NCBI RefSeq assembly: GCF_030161575.1 | Contig: NZ_BSUL01000001.1 | Location: 744,001 to 808,000 of the forward strand | DNA from: Arenivirga flava | Lineage (GTDB): Bacteria; Actinomycetota; Actinomycetes; Actinomycetales; Microbacteriaceae | Reading direction: 5' to 3' | Length of the DNA: 64,000 nt | In this document: positions 53,796 to 64,000 of the stretch, piece by piece | Numbering within the stretch: position 1 is the first letter of the stretch | Layout of the letters: each line of letters begins with the position of its first letter | Translations under genes and position numbers: made by a program | The notes under the pieces: generated by a model | Databases searched by the model: none | The model's input: only the letters and a program-made list of their open reading frames with translations | Told to the model about the DNA's origin: nothing

Positions 53796-54557
53796 TCATG
53801 CGATCACGATCTGCGGTCCGGCGGCCTCGATCTCGGCAGCCAGCTCTGCATCCGTTCGTGCATCGGTGATGACGGTGTCGACCGCGCTCAGGGGCGCCAC
53901 CAGGGCGAAGTCCTGGCGGCCGAACTTGAGGTGGTCGGCGAGGACGACCGTGCGCCGCGACGCGGCGATGAGCGCCCGCTTGACGCTCGCCTCGACGATG
54001 TCGGGGGTCGTGAGCCCGCGCTCGACGGAGATGCCGTTGGTGCCGAGGAAGGCGACGTCGGCGAAGACCCCGGCGATCTGGGTGGTGGTCCACTCCCCCA
54101 CGGCGGCCTCGGTACGGGCGCGCACGATGCCGCCGAGCAGGTGGAGGTGGATGTTCGGGCGGGCGATCAGGCTGTGCGCGATGGGGATCGAGTGGGTCAC
54201 GACCGTGAGCTCGCGGTCGGAGGGGAGGAACTGCGCCAGTCGCGCGGTCGTCGTGCCGGCGTCGATGATCACGGAGCCGCCCTCGGGCAGCTCGGCGAGC
54301 GCGGCTCTGGCGATGCGGTCCTTCTCGGTGGGGCTGAGCGATTCGCGCTCGGCTACCGCCGGCTCGGCGTTCAGACGCTCAACGGGGATCGCACCGCCGT
54401 GCACGCGGCGCAGCAGGCCCCGTCGCTCGAGCGCGGTGAGGTCGCGGCGCACGGTCTCGGGGGTGACGTCGAGCTCCTTCGCGATGCCGCTCACCTCGAC
54501 GCGACCGTGGAGCCGTGCGGCGTCCAGGATCTGCGCGTGGCGCTCCGTTGCGTACAT
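53796..54557 (-). CDS. DeoR/GlpR family transcriptional regulator
   Basis: A 253-residue repressor-type regulator. The N-terminal helix-turn-helix (about 20-55, ending in DLTALERRGLLRRVHGGA) is followed by the DeoR C-terminal sensor domain with IIDAGTTTA (about 97-105) that binds a phosphorylated sugar. It sits at the head of the PTS operon and probably controls it in response to a PTS sugar phosphate. ATG at 54557 preceded by GGAG. Confidence 0.93.
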   Translation of the reverse strand: MYATERHAQILDAARLHGRVEVSGIAKELDVTPETVRRDLTALERRGLLRRVHGGAIPVERLNAEPAVAERESLSPTEKDRIARAALAELPEGGSVIIDAGTTTARLAQFLPSDRELTVVTHSIPIAHSLIARPNIHLHLLGGIVRARTEAAVGEWTTTQIAGVFADVAFLGTNGISVERGLTTPDIVEASVKRALIAASRRTVVLADHLKFGRQDFALVAPLSAVDTVITDARTDAELAAEIEAAGPQIVIA

Positions 54558-54666
54558 GCGGTGGGCTCCGTCGTCCGGTCAGACTGCTCCGATCGATGTC
54601 CGATCGGGTGTGGTTACGGGGGCTATTGCAGTCCGATCCTGTCCGCCTGTCAACTCAGGCCGTCGA

Positions 54667-54710
54667 AAACGGATGAGGTCGCGCCGAATCGGGCACGACC
54701 TCATTCGTTT
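54667..54710. terminator. Terminator downstream of polA
   Basis: A 15-bp inverted repeat with one mismatch (54667-54681 / 54696-54710) just after the polA stop on the minus strand. Confidence 0.7.
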
Positions 54711-54715
54711 CAGCC

Positions 54716-57383
54716 TCAGTGCGCGGCGCGGTCCCAATTCTCGCCGGTACCGACCTGCACGTCGAGCGGCACGGCGAGCTCGGCCGCGCCCGCCATCTCC
54801 CGCCGCACGAGCTCGGTCAGCGCAGCCGTCTCGCCCGGTGCGACGTCGAAGAGCAGCTCGTCGTGCACCTGCAGCAGCATCCGGGACGCGAGCCCCTCCT
54901 GGCGCAGCGCGCGGTCGACCCCGAGCATGGCGATCTTGACGATGTCGGCGGCGGAACCCTGGATCGGCGCGTTGAGGGCGGCGCGCTCCGCGTTCTCGCG
55001 CAGCACCCGGTTGGTCGAGTTGAGATCGGGGAACGGGCGGCGGCGACCGAAGATCGTCTCCGTGTACCCGTCCTCCTTGGCCTTCGCGACCACGCCGCGC
55101 AGGTACTCGCGCACCGCGCCGAAGCGGGCGAAGTAGTCCTCCATGAGCTGCTTGGCCTCGCCGGTCTCGATGCGCAGCTGCTTCGACAACCCGAAGGCGC
55201 TGAGCCCGTAGGCGAGCCCGTACGACATCGCCTTGACCTTCGTGCGCTGCAGCGGCGTGACGTCCGCGGGGTCGACGTGGAAGATGCGCGCGCCGACGAA
55301 GCGGTGCAGGTCCTCCCCGGCGTTGAACGCCTCGATCAGACCGGCGTCCTGCGAGAGGTGCGCCATGATGCGCATCTCGATCTGCGAGTAGTCGGCCGTC
55401 AGCAGCGCCTCGGCCCGCTCCCCCGCGCGGAACGCCGAGCGGATGCGGCGGCCGTCCTCCGTCTTGACCGGGATGTTCTGCAGATTCGGTTCGGTCGAGC
55501 TGAGCCGGCCCGTGCTGGCGCCGCCCTGGTCGTAGCTCGTGTGGATGCGCCCGTCGCCGGCCACGGTGCGCTCGAGCGTCTCGATGATCTGCCGCAGCTT
55601 CGCCGCGTCGCGGTGCTCGAGCAGCAGGGAGAGGAACGGATGCTCGGTCTTGTCGCGCAGGTCCGCCAGCGCGGCCGCATCGGTCGAGTACCCGGTCTTG
55701 TTGGCGCGCGTCTTGGGCATCGCCAGCTCCTCGAAGAGCACCTGCTGCAGCTGCTTCGGCGAGCCGAGGTTCACCTCGTGGCCGATCTCCGCGTACGCGC
55801 GGCGCGCGAGGTCGTCGATGCGTGCCGTGAGGGCGCCGCGCTGCTCGGCGAGGCCGGCGGCATCGACCGCGATGCCGTCCTGCTCCATGGCCGCGAGCAC
55901 GGCGACCAGCGGCTGCTCGATCTCGCGGAGCACGCGGCGCGAGCCCTCGCTGAGGCGGCCGTCGAGCTGCTCGGCGACCCGCAGCGCGTACCACGCGCGG
56001 GTGGCCGGGCTCAGCGGCTCGTCGACCGGCACGAGCTGGTTCGGGTCGCCGGCGGTCACCGTCTCGCCGAGCACGTCGTAGACCTGCTGTTCGAAGCCCT
56101 TCCAGGCCTGACCCGGCGCCAGGAGGTGTCCGGCGATGCGGGTGTCGACGTCGAGCCCACCGAGCTCCACGCCAATCGCGCGGAGGGCCTTGATCTGCGG
56201 TTTCGCGTCGACGACGGCCTTGGGCGCGCTGCTCACGAGCCACGCCTCGAGCGCCTCGTAGTCGGGTCGGTGCGCGCCCCAGGGCACCCGCACCGAGTCG
56301 TTCGCGGCGGCGACGCCGAATCCCAGGAGCGCACCACCGGCGTCGACGTCGACCTGCAGACCGAGCCGCGCTCCGTCCTTCGCCGCCTTCTCGAGCCAGG
56401 TGGCGAGCTCCTCGTCGACGAGCTCGCGCACCGCGGGTGCGCCCGTGCCCCCGCGGTCGCCTCGTCGGGCTCGCCGCCATCGGCGGCCCCCTCGCTCGCG
56501 GCGACCTTCAGCACCCGTTCGAGGAGGGTGCGGAACTGGAGCCGACCGAAGACCTCGCGCACGGCGGCCGTGTCCATGGTGCGCCGTGCGACGTCCTCGG
56601 GGCCGATCGGCAGCTCGACGTCGTCGACGAGACGGTTCAGTCGTCGGTTGCGCTCGGCGTTGCCGCGGTGCTCGCGCAACGACTCGCCCACCTTGCCGGT
56701 GACCTCATCCGCTCGCTCGAGCAGCGCCTCGAGGCTGCCGAACTGGTTGATCCACTTGACCGCGGTCTTCTCCCCACCTTCGGCACGCCCGGCAGGTTGT
56801 CGCTCGTCTCGCCGACGAGGGCCGCGATCTCGGGGTACTGCTCCGGGCGGATGCCGTAGCGCTCCATCACCGTCTCGGGGTCGTAGCGCTTCAGCTCGCT
56901 GACACCGCGCACCGACGGGTAGAGCAGCGTGACGTCGTCGTTGACCAGCTGGATCGTGTCGCGGTCGCCCGAGACCACGAGCACCCGCATGCCGGCTTCG
57001 CGGCCGCGGCGGGCGAAGGTGGCGAGGATGTCGTCGGCCTCGAAGTCCTCCTTCGTGATCGTCGGCACGCCCATCGCCGCGAGTGCCTCCTGCAGCAGCG
57101 GCACCTGCCCCTTGAACTCGGACGGGGTCTCGTCGCGCGTGGCCTTGTACTCGGGGTAGTCGCGGGTGCGGAACGAGAAGCGGGAGATGTCGAAGGCGAT
57201 GGCCAGATGGGTCGGCTGCTCCTTGCCGAGCAGGCTGATGAGCATCGACAGGAAGCCGTGGATGGCGTTCGTGTGCTGGCCGTCTCGGGTGACGAAGCTG
57301 TCCACCGGGAGGGCGTAGAACGCGCGGTAGGCCAGCGAATGGCCGTCGACGATCAGGAGGGTAGGCTTCGTGGAATCCGTCAC
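54716..57383 (-). pseudogene. polA: DNA polymerase I, broken by two apparent 1-base deletions (probably intact in vivo)
   Basis: Pol I fills repair gaps and removes Okazaki primers. The N-terminal 5'-3' nuclease (LLIVDGHSLAYRAF, DILATFARRG, VSGDRD) is followed by an exonuclease-like domain without visible proofreading carboxylates, and by polymerase motifs A (TADYSQIE), B (KAMSYGLAYG) and C (QVHDELLFD). As read, the frame breaks after VPKVG at a run of four C (56772-56775) and again before AVRELVDEE at a run of five C (56448-56452). One extra base at each gives an 889-residue protein of normal size. GTG start with TAGGGT 6 bases upstream. Confidence 0.87.
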
Positions 57384-57389
57384 CCGACC

Positions 57390-57395
57390 ACCCTA
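57390..57395 (-). promoter_or_regulatory. Leaderless -10 element (TAGGGT) for polA
   Basis: TAGGGT lies exactly 6 bases before the polA GTG, as at the carboxypeptidases, pdtaR and the antiporter. Confidence 0.5.
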
Positions 57396-57448
57396 GCGGC
57401 GGCCTCCGACCTCGCTCCGAGCCCCGCGGCCGAGCCCCAGGAGCCCCG

Positions 57449-57877
57449 ATGACGAAGCTGCCCGACGACCTGCACCCCGAGCTCGTGGAGCGGCTGATCG
57501 GCACCGGGGGCGGTGCGCTGGCGCAGCGGATGGGGTTCGAGTTCCTCGAGCTCTCCGCCGAGTTCTCCGTCGCCCGCATGCCGGTCGAGGGCAACACGCA
57601 GGTGATCGGCCTGCTGCACGGCGGCGCGCACGTGGTGCTCGGCGAGACGCTCGGCAGCGTCAGCAGCGCCATCCACGCGGGCCCGGGCCGCTTCGCGGTC
57701 GGCATCGAGATCAACGCGACCCATTCGAGGTCGGTGACGGAGGGATGGGTCACCGGCACCTGCCGCGCCCTGTCGCTGGGCCGCACGCTGGCCACCCACG
57801 AGATCGTGATGACGGACGAGCAGGGCCGCCGGCTCTCGACGGTGCGGATGACGAACATGCTGCGCGATCAGCGCTGA
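57449..57877 (+). CDS. Hotdog-fold thioesterase (PaaI family)
   Basis: A 142-residue acyl-CoA thioesterase of the PaaI group. The hotdog active-site stretch is LLHGGAHVVLGETLGS (about 53-68), where the conserved His-Gly-Gly and the Glu nucleophile align; INATHSRSV follows. It is likely to act as a homotetramer in the cytoplasm; the substrate acyl-CoA is unknown (it also resembles menaquinone-pathway DHNA-CoA hydrolases). ATG at 57449 after an AGGAG site. It converges with pdtaR. Confidence 0.93.
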   Translation: MTKLPDDLHPELVERLIGTGGGALAQRMGFEFLELSAEFSVARMPVEGNTQVIGLLHGGAHVVLGETLGSVSSAIHAGPGRFAVGIEINATHSRSVTEGWVTGTCRALSLGRTLATHEIVMTDEQGRRLSTVRMTNMLRDQR

Positions 57878-57885
57878 CCGCGAAG

Positions 57886-57913
57886 CCCCGCCGCCCCGAT
57901 GGGGGCGACGGGC
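57886..57913. terminator. Hairpin between the thioesterase and pdtaR
   Basis: A GC-rich imperfect inverted repeat lies between two converging genes and could stop both transcripts. Confidence 0.45.
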
Positions 57914-57936
57914 CTGCATCCGCTCCGTGCGGGCGG

Positions 57937-58545
57937 TTACTTCTTGGCGGAGAGCTGCTCGATGATCGCCTGCGCCACGTCGTGCATGGTGAGGCGGCGG
58001 TCCATCGACGCCTTCTGGATCCAGCGGAACGCCTCCGGCTCGCTGAGGCCCATCTTCTCGTTGAGGAGGCCCTTGGCGCGGTCGACGAGCTTGCGGGTCT
58101 CGAAGCGCTCGACCATGTCGGCGACCTCGGCCTCGAGGGCGACGATCTGCGCGTAGCGGCTCAGCGCGATCTCGATCGCCGGCAGCAGGTCGTTCGGGGT
58201 GAAGGGCTTCACGACGTAGGCCAGGGCGCCGGCCTCGCTGGCGCGCTCGACGAGCTCCTTCTGGCTGAAGGCGGTGAGCAGCACGACGGGTGCGATGCGC
58301 TCCTTGCCCAGACGCTCGGCCGCGGAGATGCCGTCGAGCTTGGGCATCTTGACGTCCATCACGACCAGGTCGGGACGCAGCTCGGTCGCGAGCGCGACGG
58401 CGGTCTCGCCGTCACCGGCCTCGCCGACGACCTCGAAGCCGTTGTCGCGGAGCGTCTCCACGATGTCGAGCCGGATGAGGGACTCGTCCTCCGCCACGAC
58501 GACGCGGCGGGGGCTGGTGCTGGGGTTGGTCTCCTGGTCGGTCAC
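57937..58545 (-). CDS. pdtaR: ANTAR-domain response regulator (PdtaR-like)
   Basis: A 202-residue regulator with an N-terminal receiver domain (phospho-acceptor Asp64 in VMDVKMP, Thr91 and Lys113 in VVKPF) and a C-terminal ANTAR RNA-binding domain (about 140-195). Such proteins act by antitermination when phosphorylated. The actinobacterial type pairs with the histidine kinase PdtaS, which is not in the window. GTG start; TAGGGT lies 6 bases upstream. Confidence 0.95.
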   Translation of the reverse strand: MTDQETNPSTSPRRVVVAEDESLIRLDIVETLRDNGFEVVGEAGDGETAVALATELRPDLVVMDVKMPKLDGISAAERLGKERIAPVVLLTAFSQKELVERASEAGALAYVVKPFTPNDLLPAIEIALSRYAQIVALEAEVADMVERFETRKLVDRAKGLLNEKMGLSEPEAFRWIQKASMDRRLTMHDVAQAIIEQLSAKK

Positions 58546-58551
58546 CTGACC

Positions 58552-58557
58552 ACCCTA
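58552..58557 (-). promoter_or_regulatory. Leaderless -10 element (TAGGGT) for pdtaR
   Basis: TAGGGT lies exactly 6 bases before the GTG at 58545. Confidence 0.55.
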
Positions 58558-58617
58558 ACGCCTGTCGACAACGGGGCGACGCCGTCGCCCGCCGGCGGCG
58601 GGTCGCGGCGCCCGAGG

Positions 58618-58699
58618 TGCTCGTCGAGGGACTTGAACCCTCACGCCTCTCGGCACGCGAGTTTGAGTCGCGCGTGTCTGCCAATTCCACCAGACGAGC
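58618..58699 (-). tRNA. tRNA-Leu (anticodon CAA)
   Basis: An 82-base class II tRNA. The acceptor stem GCTCGTC pairs with GACGAGC, the anticodon stem-loop CGCGA-CTCAAAC-TCGCG gives CAA, a long variable arm follows, and the T-loop is GTTCAAGTC. The 3' CCA is not encoded, so it is added after transcription. It lies between pdtaR and the antiporter gene. Confidence 0.95.
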
Positions 58700-58729
58700 C
58701 GGGCAGGACCAGTGTAGCGGGGCTCCGGC

Positions 58730-60418
58730 TCAGAGCCGGTTCTGCGCGCGGGCCTCGAGCGCCGCCTCCTGATGGTCCAGCTGCTCGAGGTGATCGCGGC
58801 CGACCTCGTCGTCCAGGGCTCCGGAGGCCATCTCGCGCTGGAGCGCCGAGCGCTGCGCGGCGAGCGTCCGGCGGCGCAGATCCACGAGCACCCTCGTCGC
58901 GGCATCGTGCTGCTCGGGATCGGGGGCGGTGCTCGCGGCCTCGACCTGCCGGCGCGCGATGCGCGTCGCGCGGTCGACGGAACCCGGGTCGGCACCGGTC
59001 GGCGGATCCTCGCCGAAGCGCTGCACCACCACCAGCGCGGCATCGCGCTGCACGGCGACCGCCCGTTCGACCTGCTGCGCCAGCCGGCGCTCCTCCTCGG
59101 GGTCCTCGACGCCCAGGCGCCGGATCAGCCAGGGCAGCGTCGCGCCCTGCAGCAGCAGCGTGCCGAGCGCGACGATCAGCGCGATCGCCTGGATCTCGGT
59201 GCGAGCGGGGAACGGGGTCCCGTCCGCGAGCGTCTGCGGCACGCCGGCCGCGGCCGCCAGCGTCACGACGCCGCGCATGCCCGTCCACGAGAGCACCGCG
59301 CTCTGCCGCAGGTCGAGACCGCGCCAGTCGGCGAAGGTCACGGCGCCGCGCTGCTCCCGCTGCGCCAGTGCCGCCTCGAAGCGCTCCCTGAAGCGGGCGT
59401 CGGCGTCCATCCTGCGGCGCAGGTGCCGGAGCGAGAGCTGTCGCCGTCCGAACATCACGAAGACCCAGAGAGGACGGATCAGCAGCACCGCGGCGAGCAC
59501 GGCCAGGCCGCCTCCGACCACGGGCCAGGGCGAGCCCCCGTCGTCGAGCAGCTCCTCGAGCACGAAGCTCGCCTGCAACCCCATGTAGGCGAAGACGAAG
59601 GCCTCGAGGAGCACCTCCACCGAACCCCAGACCTGCCGCTCCTGCATCCGCGTCGCGAAGTGGAAGTCCTTCGAGCGGCCGCCGATCACGAAGCCCGCCG
59701 CGACCACGGCGAGCACCCCGGAGGCCTCGAGCTGCTCCGCCAGCAGATAGGCGGCGAACGGCAGCACCAGCCCGAGCACCGTCTCGAGCCCGGCGTTGCG
59801 CAGCATGGCCCTGACGCGGTCCGTGACCAGTCCGAGCGCGACGCCGACGACGACGCCGACCGCGGCGGAGTAGAGGAAGAGCAGCACCGCGTCGTCAATG
59901 AAGGTGTGGGTGCCGGCCACCGCCGCCACGGCGATGGTGAACAGGGTGAGCGCCGCCGCGTCGTTGATGAGGCTCTCGCCCTTGAGGATCGTCATGAGCC
60001 GTCCGGGCAGCCGCAGCTCGCGGCCGACCGCGACGGCCGCGACCGCGTCGGGCGGGGCGATGATCGCACCGAGGATGAGGGCCGTGCCGAGGGTCAGCGC
60101 GGGCACGAGCCACGCGGCGACCACGCCCGCCACGGCCGCGGTCACGAGCACGAGCACGACGCCGAGGCCGAGGATCGGCCGCAGGTTGCGCACGAAGCTG
60201 CGCCACGAGAACTCGAGCGCGGCCGTGAACAGCAGCGGGGGCAGCACCACGCCGAGGATGATCTCGGCGTCGAGCTCGAGTCGGGGCATGCCGGGCACGA
60301 AGGACGCCGCGATCGCGATCACCGTGATGACGAGAGCCGGCTGCAGGCCGCGCCGCCGGGCGAGGCCTGTGATCGTGATCGCCGCGACGATGACCAGGAT
60401 GAGCTGCACGCCGTTCAC
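58730..60418 (-). CDS. Na+/H+ antiporter (CPA1 family, NhaP-like)
   Basis: A 562-residue membrane exchanger that swaps cytoplasmic Na+ (or K+) for protons. About twelve membrane segments occupy residues 1-420, with APPDAV (about 121-126) and GESLINDAAAL (about 147-157) as the ion-binding signatures. The last ~130 residues form a cytoplasmic tail rich in charged and coiled-coil-like sequence. The GTG start at 60418 has TAGGGT 6 bases upstream. It is monocistronic. Confidence 0.93.
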   Translation of the reverse strand: MNGVQLILVIVAAITITGLARRRGLQPALVITVIAIAASFVPGMPRLELDAEIILGVVLPPLLFTAALEFSWRSFVRNLRPILGLGVVLVLVTAAVAGVVAAWLVPALTLGTALILGAIIAPPDAVAAVAVGRELRLPGRLMTILKGESLINDAAALTLFTIAVAAVAGTHTFIDDAVLLFLYSAAVGVVVGVALGLVTDRVRAMLRNAGLETVLGLVLPFAAYLLAEQLEASGVLAVVAAGFVIGGRSKDFHFATRMQERQVWGSVEVLLEAFVFAYMGLQASFVLEELLDDGGSPWPVVGGGLAVLAAVLLIRPLWVFVMFGRRQLSLRHLRRRMDADARFRERFEAALAQREQRGAVTFADWRGLDLRQSAVLSWTGMRGVVTLAAAAGVPQTLADGTPFPARTEIQAIALIVALGTLLLQGATLPWLIRRLGVEDPEEERRLAQQVERAVAVQRDAALVVVQRFGEDPPTGADPGSVDRATRIARRQVEAASTAPDPEQHDAATRVLVDLRRRTLAAQRSALQREMASGALDDEVGRDHLEQLDHQEAALEARAQNRL

Positions 60419-60424
60419 GGCACC

Positions 60425-60430
60425 ACCCTA
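60425..60430 (-). promoter_or_regulatory. Leaderless -10 element (TAGGGT) for the Na+/H+ antiporter
   Basis: TAGGGT lies exactly 6 bases before the GTG at 60418. Confidence 0.55.
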
Positions 60431-60485
60431 GGCGGCACCGTCGCGAGGGGTGCGCGGATCCGCCCGCGGGAGGCCGCAGGCGGGA

Positions 60486-60532
60486 ACGACGGAGGCCGAC
60501 CGCCCCGGAGGGACGATCGGCCTCGCCGTCGT
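60486..60532. terminator. Hairpin downstream of pyk
   Basis: An imperfect inverted repeat (ACGACGG with AGGCCGA, against TCGGCCT with CCGTCGT, one small bulge) lies just after the pyk stop. Confidence 0.55.
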
Positions 60533-60537
60533 GCGGG

Positions 60538-61980
60538 TTACGCCTCGTACGCGGGCGCCGCGGCGTTCACCGCGTCGCCGATGCGGTGCACCCGCAGGTC
60601 GTTCGTCGAGCCGGCGATGCCGGGAGGGGAACCCGCGATGACCACCACGGTGTCGCCGGGCTGCGCCAGACCCTCGGCGAGCAGTACCTCGTCGACCTGC
60701 TTGAACATCGCGTCGGTGTGCGTGACGGTCTCGACCTCGAAGGTCTGCAGACCCCAGGTGAGCGCCATGCGGCGGCGGATGGCCTCGTGCGGCGTGAAGG
60801 CGATCATGGGGATGCTCGAGCGGAGCCGGCTCATGCGGCGCGCCGAGTCGCCGGACTCGGTGAACACGCAGAGGTACTTCGCGTCGACGAACTTGGCCAC
60901 GTCGACGGCGGCCAGCGTGATGGCGCCGCCCTGGGTGCGCGGCTTGCTGCCGAGCGGCGCGATGCGCTCGAGCCCGTGCTCCTCGGTCGAGGCGACGATG
61001 CGCGCCATGGTCTGCACCGTGACGACCGGGTACTCGCCCACGCTGGTCTCGCCCGAGAGCATCACCGCGTCTGCGCCGTCGAGCACGGCGTTGGCCACGT
61101 CGCTGGTCTCGGCGCGCGTGGGCACCGGGCTCGAGATCATCGACTCGAGCATCTGCGTGGCCACGATGACCGGCTTGGCCAGGCGGCGCGCGATCTCGAC
61201 GGCGCGCTTCTGCACGATCGGAACCGCCTCCAGCGGCAGTTCGACGCCGAGGTCGCCGCGGGCGACCATGATCGAGTCGAAGGCCTCGATGATCTCCTCG
61301 AGGTGGTCGACGGCCTGCGGCTTCTCCACCTTCGCGATGACGGGGAGGCGGATGCCCTCCTCGTCCATGATCTCGTGGACGCGGACGATGTCGTCGGCGT
61401 TGCGCACGAAGGAGAGCGCGATCAGGTCGGCGCCGAGCTTGAGGCCCCAGCGGAGGTCCTCCTCGTCCTTCTCGCTGAGGGCGGGCACGTTGACCGCGAC
61501 GCCGGGCAGGTTGATGCCCTTGTTGTTCGACACGTTGCCGGCCACGACGACCTCGGTGCGCACGCGCACGCCGTCGGTGTCGAGCACGCGCACGCGCACC
61601 TTGCCGTCGTCGATCAGCAGGAAGTCGCCGGGGCTGACATCCTGCGGCAGTCCCTTGAAGGTGGTGCCGGAGAGCTCCTTGGTACCCTCGACCTCCTCGG
61701 TGGTGATCGTGAAGACGTCGCCGACCTCGAGGTAGTGGGGGCCGGCGGCGAACTTGCCGAGGCGGATCTTCGGGCCCTGCAGGTCGACGAGCACCGCGAC
61801 GGGCTTGCCCGCGTCGGCGGCCGCGCGACGCACGTTCGCGTAGACCTCCTCGTGCACGGCGTAGCTGCCGTGGCTGAGGTTCATGCGGGCGACGTCGACG
61901 CCCGCCTCGATGATGGCCTTGATGTTCTCGTAGCTGGAGGTCGCGGGGCCGAGTGTGGCGACGATCTTGGCGCGTCTCAT
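60538..61980 (-). CDS. pyk: Pyruvate kinase
   Basis: A 480-residue glycolytic kinase making ATP and pyruvate from phosphoenolpyruvate. The N-terminal RAKIVATLGPA and MNLSHG blocks, the catalytic VIAKVEK Lys region (about 215-221) and MVARGDLGVELP (about 238-249) are present, and the C-terminal allosteric domain starts near 345. ATG at 61980 after AAGGAACAC. It lies 48 bases downstream of gltD on the same strand. Confidence 0.97.
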   Translation of the reverse strand: MRRAKIVATLGPATSSYENIKAIIEAGVDVARMNLSHGSYAVHEEVYANVRRAAADAGKPVAVLVDLQGPKIRLGKFAAGPHYLEVGDVFTITTEEVEGTKELSGTTFKGLPQDVSPGDFLLIDDGKVRVRVLDTDGVRVRTEVVVAGNVSNNKGINLPGVAVNVPALSEKDEEDLRWGLKLGADLIALSFVRNADDIVRVHEIMDEEGIRLPVIAKVEKPQAVDHLEEIIEAFDSIMVARGDLGVELPLEAVPIVQKRAVEIARRLAKPVIVATQMLESMISSPVPTRAETSDVANAVLDGADAVMLSGETSVGEYPVVTVQTMARIVASTEEHGLERIAPLGSKPRTQGGAITLAAVDVAKFVDAKYLCVFTESGDSARRMSRLRSSIPMIAFTPHEAIRRRMALTWGLQTFEVETVTHTDAMFKQVDEVLLAEGLAQPGDTVVVIAGSPPGIAGSTNDLRVHRIGDAVNAAAPAYEA

Positions 61981-62028
61981 GTGTTCCTTCTTGTGTCCTT
62001 GCCTCGGTGCTGGTCGGTCGTGCGGTCG

Positions 62029-63478
<1,450 letters not shown>

Positions 63479-63486
<8 letters not shown>

Positions 63487-64000
63487 CGGTCACCTCCAGA
63501 ATCCGTCGCCAGACGACGTCGCCGTCCGGATCGAGCCCTTCCTCCACCGCATCCTGCCTCGTCGCCAGCACGGCGGCGTAATCGCGGGGCAGCACCTTCA
63601 CGAACTCGGCGGAGCGCTCCTCGAGGTCGTCGAGCAGCTCCATCGCGACGGTCGAGCCGGTGCGCTCCACATGCTGCGCGAGCAGGTTGCGCAGCAGCTC
63701 CACGTCGCCGCGGTCGAGCTGCTCCAGGCGCAGCTCCCCCGAGGCGAGCGCGTCGCGGTTGACCTGCTCCGGCTGCAGGCCGCGCACATAGGCCACGCCC
63801 CCGGACATGCCCGCGCCGAGGTTGCGCCCGGTCGCGCCGAGGATGACGGCGGTGCCGCCGGTCATGTACTCGAGCGCATGATCGCCCACGCCCTCCACCA
63901 CGGCGGTCGCACCGGAGTTGCGCACGAGGAAGCGCTCCCCCACGATGCCGCGCAGGTTCAGCGAGCCGGCGGTGGCGCCGTAGCCGATGACGTTGCCGGC
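63479..64000 (-). CDS. gltB: Glutamate synthase large (alpha) subunit, C-terminal part, cut by window edge
   Basis: The last 173 residues of glutamate synthase large subunit, covering the end of the right-handed beta-helix (GXXG-repeat) domain. VIGYGATAG and YMTGGTAVILG, followed by GRNLGAGMSGG, are typical. The frame runs open through the window edge. The catalytic amidotransferase and FMN/Fe-S domains lie outside. It overlaps gltD by 8 bases. Confidence 0.95.

Overview
The window is a compact, high-GC stretch of housekeeping chromosome from an actinobacterium. Gene content and order point to the Microbacteriaceae (order Micrococcales): whiA-rapZ-uvrC next to gap-pgk-tpiA-secG-rbpA, tkt-tal-pgi-zwf-opcA-pgl, divergent glgM/glgC, a DUF3099 gene, and an ANTAR regulator of the PdtaR type. 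The genus is not determined. There is no prophage, insertion sequence, CRISPR array or rRNA operon. The only RNA gene I can support is a tRNA-Leu(CAA).

Layout. 1-9.8 kb: an SF2 helicase (cut by the left edge), a GlsB-type membrane protein, a GDSL hydrolase, two tandem D,D-carboxypeptidase paralogues, an rRNA/tRNA methyltransferase, a sirtuin, a histidine phosphatase, a glycosyltransferase/hydrolase pair and a DnaQ-type exonuclease. 9.9-16.9 kb: rpmE2 (zinc-free L31), an ABC ATPase, divergent glgM and glgC (maltosyl-phosphate/glycogen pathway), serB, a GerW-family protein, fabG, DUF3099, a small Cys-rich protein and SURF1. 17-25 kb: an ABC-F ATPase, the suf Fe-S assembly operon (sufB-sufD-Rieske-sufC-sufT), ctaA and ctaB for haem A. 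25.4-33.6 kb: one co-directional pentose-phosphate operon. 33.7-40.4 kb: rbpA, secG, tpiA, pgk, gap, sodA, whiA and rapZ, all on the minus strand. 40.4-49.5 kb: uvrC, uvrA, an SDR, uvrB, coaE and a lipoprotein. 49.6-54.6 kb: rpsA and a mannitol-type PTS (HPr, IIA, IIB, IIC) with a DeoR regulator. 54.7-64 kb: polA, a thioesterase, pdtaR, tRNA-Leu, a Na+/H+ antiporter, pyk, gltD and the end of gltB (cut by the right edge).

Themes. Central carbon metabolism is densely represented (lower glycolysis, the oxidative and non-oxidative pentose-phosphate branches, pyruvate kinase, glycogen precursor synthesis). The full nucleotide-excision set (uvrA, uvrB, uvrC) and polA lie within 17 kb. About sixteen genes carry a TAnnnT -10-like hexamer exactly 6-7 bases before the start codon and no ribosome-binding site, the mark of leaderless transcription. 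At uvrA this hexamer sits inside a LexA-like SOS box.

Two observations deserve attention. First, uvrC is preceded by five 14-bp tandem repeats, four of which each supply an ATG; the three upstream ATGs form a chain of overlapping five-codon ORFs ending on the uvrC start. Second, fabG, uvrC (twice) and polA (twice) are each broken by what looks like one missing base in a G/C run. Adding the base restores the full-length protein every time, so these are most likely sequencing or assembly errors rather than pseudogenes.
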